Shown: piece by piece, positions 35,530 to 39,579 of the stretch
Layout of the letters: each line of letters begins with the position of its first letter
Position numbering within the stretch: the first letter of the stretch is position 1
Assembly (NCBI GenBank): GCA_945883775.1
Contig: CAMCYG010000007.1
Span: 1-39,579 of the forward strand
Reading direction: 5' to 3'
Origin: Victivallis vadensis
GTDB lineage: Bacteria; Verrucomicrobiota; Kiritimatiellia; UBA8416; CAMCYG01
Length of the DNA stretch: 39,579 bases
Position numbers and translations under genes: made by a program
Notes under the pieces: model-generated
What the model was told of the DNA's origin: nothing
What the model saw: only the letters and a program-made list of their open reading frames with translations
Database searches by the model: none

Positions 35530-38500
35530 ATGCTGACAATGAAGAAATTCCTTAACATCATGGCGGCCTGCGCGACAGGAGCGGCAATGTCCGGATTGTT
35601 AGGAGCGGAGCCGGCCCTGCCACCCAAGTTCAAGATTGATCCGGCCAGCAAGGGCTTGGCCATGGGGGAGGGAGACCGGTGGACTGCGCTGCGCCGCGAA
35701 TTTGCCGCAATCCAGGTGGAGGCCATGGCACGCGCGATCGACAACCTGGCCACGACTTTTCCCCAGCAATACGATGCGACCACGCACCGCGCGGCACTCG
35801 AAGCGTTCAAGGCCAGGCAGACCGAACTGAAAACCATGCTGGATGGCGGGGATCCGGCCAGTCTGGCTGAGGCCGAGGCGCTGATGCAGGGCGTTCGCAG
35901 GGCGCTGCTGGCCAACCCGCTGCTAGATGATGCACAGATCATGATGGTGCGCCGTCCGTGTGGCAACGGGTTCATCTCCATGAACAGCCACTGCCATGTA
36001 ACCATCGCCCGCAACGGCTTCGACGATTCCATCATCGTGCTCTCCGACCTGCGCGGCAAACCGCGCTTCGACCTACTATACAAGCCTACCAGCGATGTGA
36101 TAGTGCGAGATATCGAGCCCGATTTCTCGGCCGGCCGGCTACTGTTCTCGAGCATGGACGTGAATCGTAAGTGGGCGGTCTTCGATATCAAGGTAGACGG
36201 AACCGGGCTCAGGCAGGTGTCGCCCAAGGAGCACCCAGACATCGACTGGTTCGACGGCTGTTACCTGCCGGACGGCCGGATCATTTTACTGTCAACGGCC
36301 TCATACCAGGCCCTGCCCTGCGAAAACGGGAGCCGCCTCATGGCGCAGACATATCTGCTCGACCCGGCCACGGGCAAGGTCCGCCAGCTCACTTTCGAGC
36401 AGGATTCGGATTACACCCCGTCCATCAACAATGACGGGCGGGTGCTCTATACCCGCTGGGAGTATTCGGACTTGATGCATTATTACTCCCGCATCCTGAT
36501 GACCATGAACCCTGACGGCACCTCGCAGCTCGCCGAGTACGGGAGCGGCTCGTATTACCCGACCGCGCTACTGCAGGCGCGTTCGATCCCCAGCGGCAAG
36601 ATGGTGGCGATCGTAGGCGGGCACCATGACGTGGCGGAACAAGGGCGCCTCGTGATTTTCAATCCTGCCCTAGGACGCAAATACCCGTTCAAGCACAACC
36701 CGCCCAGCAAGGAGTGGGGCCCAGCCGGTTCATTCCTCAGAATCAACGCCGAGGTCCTGCCACCCGAGGAGACCGGGTGTGTCGCCGAAATCCCTGGATG
36801 GGGCAAGCGAGTCGTGGGAGACGTGTGCGACCGGCAAACAGGCAACCAGTATGAACTAGGCAAGCCGATGTTCGCACACCCTTGGCCGCTGAACGAGAAC
36901 TACTTTCTGGTGAGCGCGAAAACCAAAGATGCGGGGCGTTGGAGCGTTTATCTCGTTGACACGTTCGACAACATGACCCTGCTGGCTGAAGACACGGGCG
37001 CGGGATTATTCGAGCCCGTCCTTCTGAAGACCAGGCCGCGCCCACCGGTCATCCCAGACCGCATCAAGCCCGGCGTGAAGACCGCCTCGGTGCATATCGC
37101 AGATATTTATACGGGACCGGGGTTGAAGGGCGTCCCGCCCGGCAAGGTCAAGGCGCTCCGCCTGTTCGCCTATCATTTCAACTACGTGGGCACGGGCGGG
37201 CACGAGTCGCTCGGCGTCGAGGCTGGCTGGGACATCAAACGCATCCTCGGAACTGTGCCGGTAGAGTCCGACGGGTCGGTATGCTTCGAGATACCAGCCA
37301 ACACGGCGATCTCGATTCAGCCGCTGGACGCCGACGGGGCATCGCTGCAGCTAATGCGCTCGTGGATCGTCGGCATGCCCGGCGAGCGTGTTTCCTGCGT
37401 TGGATGCCACGAGGATAACCGCAGTTCCGTGCCGACTGCCCGTACAAAGGCCGACAAAAAGGATATGTGCAAGATCACGCCGTGGTATGGTGAGCCAAGG
37501 CCCTTCGGGTTTACACATGAGGTCAGCCCAGTGCTCCAGAAATACTGCATCGGATGTCACGACGGCCCGCAACGGCCAGAGGGCCTCAAGCCGCCGAACA
37601 TGGGCAACGGCTATAATCTGCTCCATCCGTATGTACGCCGGCCGGGGCCTGAGAGCGAGACGGAGGTTTTGCCACCGCTGGAATACCACGTGTCGACTAG
37701 CCCGCTGATCCAGATGTTGAAAAAGGGTCACCACGGGGTGAAGCTCGACCGCGAGGCGTGGGACCGCCTATATGCATGGATTGACCTGAACGCGCCCTTC
37801 AAAGGTAAGTGGAGCCCTGGCGGTTTTGAAGGCCACCAGCAGAAGGAACGCCGGCTGGAGCTGGCCAAGCTATTTGCAAACAACGACGTCTCGCCCGAAG
37901 ACGAGTATGACCGCCGCGAAAAGGAGCTTAATGAAAGCCCCAAGCCCGACTACGTGAAGCCAGAGCCGGAGACGCCGGTGGTCAGGGACACCCTCAGCGC
38001 GCCAGGATTCCCGATGACGGCTGAGCAAGCGAAGGCGCTGCAGGCTGGGGCAGGCGAGACGCGCAAACTGGTGAAGCTGCCAGACGGAACCGCCATCGCG
38101 TTCGTGAAGATTCCCGCAGGCGCCTTTGTCATGGGCAGCCTCGACGGCGCCGCGGACGAGCGGCCACGCTCTGTGGTGAAAATCGCGAAACCATTCTGGA
38201 TGAGCGAGTGTGAACTGAAGAACGGGGAGTATGCACGATTCGATCCGCGGCACGACACGCGATACATCGATCAGCACGGCAAGGACCACAACTTCCCAGG
38301 GTATATCGCCAACCACACGAACCAGCCCGTTGCCCGTGTGACTTGGAGCCGTGCCATGGACTTCTGCGCATGGATGTCCAAGGCAACACACCTCAAAGTA
38401 ACCCTGCCAACCGAGGCGCAATGGGAATGGGCGGCCCGAGCTGGCACGGACAGCGACCTGTTCTACGGCAGCCGCAACGACGACTATTCGAAGTGGGCGA

Positions 38501-38901
38501 ACCTGGCCGGCCGAGAGATCCGCTGGAACAAGGTCGGATTCCAGGGCGGGCCAATCATCATGGAGCGCAAACCCTATCCGCCGGAAATGAACTTCCCGCT
38601 GCATGACGAGCGCTTCGAGGACAAATGGTTCGTGGTGGATTTCGTGGCGCAGTATGAGGCCAACCCGTGGGGCTTGAAGGACATCATCGGCAATGTCAGC
38701 GAATGGACCCGGTCCAGCTACCAACCCTATCCCTATCAGGAAGATGACGGCCGCAACAACGGTGACGCCGGGGAACGCAAAGTCGCCCGCGGCGGATCCT
38801 GGGCCAGCAGACCGGCGGATGCCAGGTCGGCGATGCGTCTGCCGTATGAGGCGTTCCAACCGGTGCATGACGTGGGCATCCGGCTGGTCATTGAGCAATA
38901 A
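35530..38901 (+). CDS. Exported HzsA-like di-heme-motif protein fused to a C-terminal SUMF1 domain (1123 aa)
   Basis: A signal peptide (FLNIMAACATGAAMSGLLGA) is followed by a beta-propeller-like region (TolB/PD40-type repeats such as FDIKVDGTGLRQVS and LDPATGKVRQLTFEQ, about residues 140-480) and a hydrazine-synthase-alpha-like middle domain. The latter has two c-type heme motifs, C623-VGCH and C673-IGCH. From about residue 845 there is a formylglycine-generating-enzyme-type (SUMF1) domain with IPAGAFVMGS, LPTEAQWEWAARAG, GNVSEWT and RGGSW. The two active-site cysteines of true FGE are absent after RGGSW (ASRPADARSAMRL), so it should not mature sulfatases. The protein is probably periplasmic; enzymatic activity is unknown. 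It ends the chimeric block together with a truncated esterase gene. Confidence 0.85.
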   Translation: MLTMKKFLNIMAACATGAAMSGLLGAEPALPPKFKIDPASKGLAMGEGDRWTALRREFAAIQVEAMARAIDNLATTFPQQYDATTHRAALEAFKARQTELKTMLDGGDPASLAEAEALMQGVRRALLANPLLDDAQIMMVRRPCGNGFISMNSHCHVTIARNGFDDSIIVLSDLRGKPRFDLLYKPTSDVIVRDIEPDFSAGRLLFSSMDVNRKWAVFDIKVDGTGLRQVSPKEHPDIDWFDGCYLPDGRIILLSTASYQALPCENGSRLMAQTYLLDPATGKVRQLTFEQDSDYTPSINNDGRVLYTRWEYSDLMHYYSRILMTMNPDGTSQLAEYGSGSYYPTALLQARSIPSGKMVAIVGGHHDVAEQGRLVIFNPALGRKYPFKHNPPSKEWGPAGSFLRINAEVLPPEETGCVAEIPGWGKRVVGDVCDRQTGNQYELGKPMFAHPWPLNENYFLVSAKTKDAGRWSVYLVDTFDNMTLLAEDTGAGLFEPVLLKTRPRPPVIPDRIKPGVKTASVHIADIYTGPGLKGVPPGKVKALRLFAYHFNYVGTGGHESLGVEAGWDIKRILGTVPVESDGSVCFEIPANTAISIQPLDADGASLQLMRSWIVGMPGERVSCVGCHEDNRSSVPTARTKADKKDMCKITPWYGEPRPFGFTHEVSPVLQKYCIGCHDGPQRPEGLKPPNMGNGYNLLHPYVRRPGPESETEVLPPLEYHVSTSPLIQMLKKGHHGVKLDREAWDRLYAWIDLNAPFKGKWSPGGFEGHQQKERRLELAKLFANNDVSPEDEYDRREKELNESPKPDYVKPEPETPVVRDTLSAPGFPMTAEQAKALQAGAGETRKLVKLPDGTAIAFVKIPAGAFVMGSLDGAADERPRSVVKIAKPFWMSECELKNGEYARFDPRHDTRYIDQHGKDHNFPGYIANHTNQPVARVTWSRAMDFCAWMSKATHLKVTLPTEAQWEWAARAGTDSDLFYGSRNDDYSKWANLAGREIRWNKVGFQGGPIIMERKPYPPEMNFPLHDERFEDKWFVVDFVAQYEANPWGLKDIIGNVSEWTRSSYQPYPYQEDDGRNNGDAGERKVARGGSWASRPADARSAMRLPYEAFQPVHDVGIRLVIEQ

Positions 38902-38960
38902 GCGCGGTCCTGCGGACAATCTAACATAACATCCCGTGCAACCACTTCAATCCAAGCACC

Positions 38961-39138
38961 ATGAAAATACCTAACATCCCAAAGCCATTGCGCCTTGGAC
39001 TCGCATCCGGCATCATTATCAGCATCATGACCGCCATGACCCACGCGGCGGTGCGCCTGCCGAAAATTTTCAGCGACCACATGGTGCTCCAACGGGATCA
39101 GCCGGTCGCGGTGTGGAGTTGGGCCGATCCTGGCAAAA
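38961..39138 (+). pseudogene. Sialate O-acetylesterase-like gene, 5' fragment only
   Basis: After a signal peptide-like N-terminus ([20 protein letters not shown]), the mature start [20 protein letters not shown] is typical of SASA-family sialate O-acetylesterases, which continue for several hundred residues. Here the similarity stops at WADPG, around 39135, and the frame runs into unrelated AT-rich sequence, ending at 39197. The catalytic domain is missing, so the fragment is non-functional. The break marks the right edge of the GC-rich segment. Confidence 0.75.
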
Positions 39139-39579
39139 AAATTAATAAGAAATCGCTTTTCTGGTGGTACAGGCACGCCAGAAATTACCAGCCATAAAGA
39201 GTGTTCTCATGCTTGAAATGTGGCAGAACTGGGTCAAAAACGCAAGTGTGAGAGAAAACACAGCCTGCTATTCCAGAAAATGCTGCCTCTCGCGACCTTT
39301 CAGAAAAGCACGACACCTCTCGCTCCCACGTGGCCGTATCCTCACCTTCGGACGTGCAGAAGCCCGTCCCTCCGAAGGGTCAGATTTTTGCGGAGGGTTG
39401 ATGGCCAGTATTCTTGATTCGATCTCTGCTCATGCTAACTCATCCATAATCCCTCCCTTCTGGCTTGATCAATGTTAATATTGCACTGAACTTGGTGCAA
39501 AATTAACAAGATAGGTATCAGAGTTTTTAAAACCTGTCTGTCAGGCTTTACTTACATTTATATTAACGGGCATCGAGGC
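39139..39579. other. Right-hand end of the window, no supportable gene
   Basis: About 440 bases with ORFs only in poorly protein-like frames (39164-39478 and 39220-39417). A cluster of small hairpins lies at 39342-39402 (CCTTCGGA/TCCGAAGG and CCCTCCG/CGGAGGG). The last about 120 bases are AT-rich. I see no transposase, tRNA or continuation of the glycosyltransferase or esterase fragments. Confidence 0.5.

Noticed and set aside
35530-38901. Hydrazine synthase and anammox metabolism
   Set aside because: Only a domain-level resemblance to HzsA exists; no HzsB/HzsC partner is present and the protein is fused to SUMF1 in a glycan-degradation context.
37870-38919. 349-residue and other minus-strand ORFs opposite the HzsA-like/SUMF1 gene
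   Set aside because: High-GC coding sequence generates long open antisense frames; no motif or ribosome binding site supports them.
30113-39161. Near-identical 21-base strings (ATTxATAAGAAATxGCTTTTC) at 30113-30133 and 39141-39161, the second at the right edge of the GC-rich segment
   Set aside because: 19 of 21 matches somewhere in a 40-kb window compared with itself is expected about 0.3-0.7 times by chance, so it is not evidence of recombination.
39164-39478. 104-residue ORF at the right edge
   Set aside because: Composition and the presence of nested hairpins make it look non-coding; no similarity to a known family.

Overview
ORGANISM AND OVERALL CHARACTER. The window reads as a chromosomal segment of a Gram-negative bacterium, most likely of the PVC superphylum (Lentisphaerota/Kiritimatiellota-like). 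This is inference from gene families: a URO-D-like methyltransferase beside a sugar-porter MFS, an exported Cys-type sulfatase, a DUF1080 protein, and a hydrazine-synthase-alpha-like/SUMF1 fusion all occur commonly there. No rRNA, CRISPR array, integrase or complete insertion sequence was seen. One tRNA gene (tRNA-Pro, TGG) is present.

LAYOUT. 1-4.4 kb holds a 5'-truncated hypothetical gene, a large polytopic membrane protein, an EamA-type transporter and an RlmM-like rRNA methyltransferase. 4.4-7.9 kb is a nickel-uptake ECF operon on the minus strand, in the order small exported peptide, nikMN, nikR, nikQ, nikO. It has a recognisable NikR operator (GTGTTAC-N14-GTAACAA) over its promoter. 7.9-9.9 kb has tRNA-Pro with a structured repeat on its 3' side, a FocA/NirC-type channel and a PHP-family histidinol phosphatase. 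10-15.5 kb (minus) is hisD-hisC-hisB-hisA followed by an M16 zinc protease. 15.6-21.2 kb (plus) holds a UDP-glucose dehydrogenase, monocistronic rpsU with its own promoter and terminator, a sugar isomerase-like TIM barrel, and a coupled GDP-mannose dehydratase / reductase / flippase-like trio, pointing to deoxyhexose-containing surface polysaccharide. 21.4-27.1 kb has a cytidylyltransferase/GHMP-like fusion, a NYN-domain protein, a divergent EEP-family/cardiolipin synthase pair, a Nudix hydrolase and a methyltransferase. 27-34.1 kb is a catabolic region: DUF1080, ferritin-like protein, sulfatase, sugar MFS and URO-D-like protein on minus, with a divergent AraC regulator. 34.1-34.6 kb is a hicBA-type toxin-antitoxin pair whose hicA lacks a normal start codon. 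34.7-39.6 kb is a mosaic: a GT9 glycosyltransferase fragment fused in frame to a GH127-type C-terminus, a 1123-residue HzsA-like/SUMF1 protein, a sialate-O-acetylesterase fragment, then about 430 bases without a supportable gene.

MOST NOTABLE SIGNALS. (1) A GC-rich segment of about 4 kb (roughly 35.1-39.14 kb) is bounded on both sides by truncated genes; it is either a horizontally acquired block or an assembly chimera. (2) In hicBA a single G-to-A change would explain both the TAA stop of hicB and the ATA where the hicA start should be. (3) Four genes have a -10-like hexamer only 6-7 bases before their ATG and no ribosome binding site, suggesting leaderless transcripts. (4) Several dispersed hairpin repeats occur, including two 82-base copies in opposite orientation 17 kb apart and two inverted copies of a TGTAGGAG hairpin. 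(5) The cytidylyltransferase/GHMP fusion appears to lack the usual ATP-binding motif 2. All coordinates, motif readings and spacings come from reading the sequence; no database search was possible.
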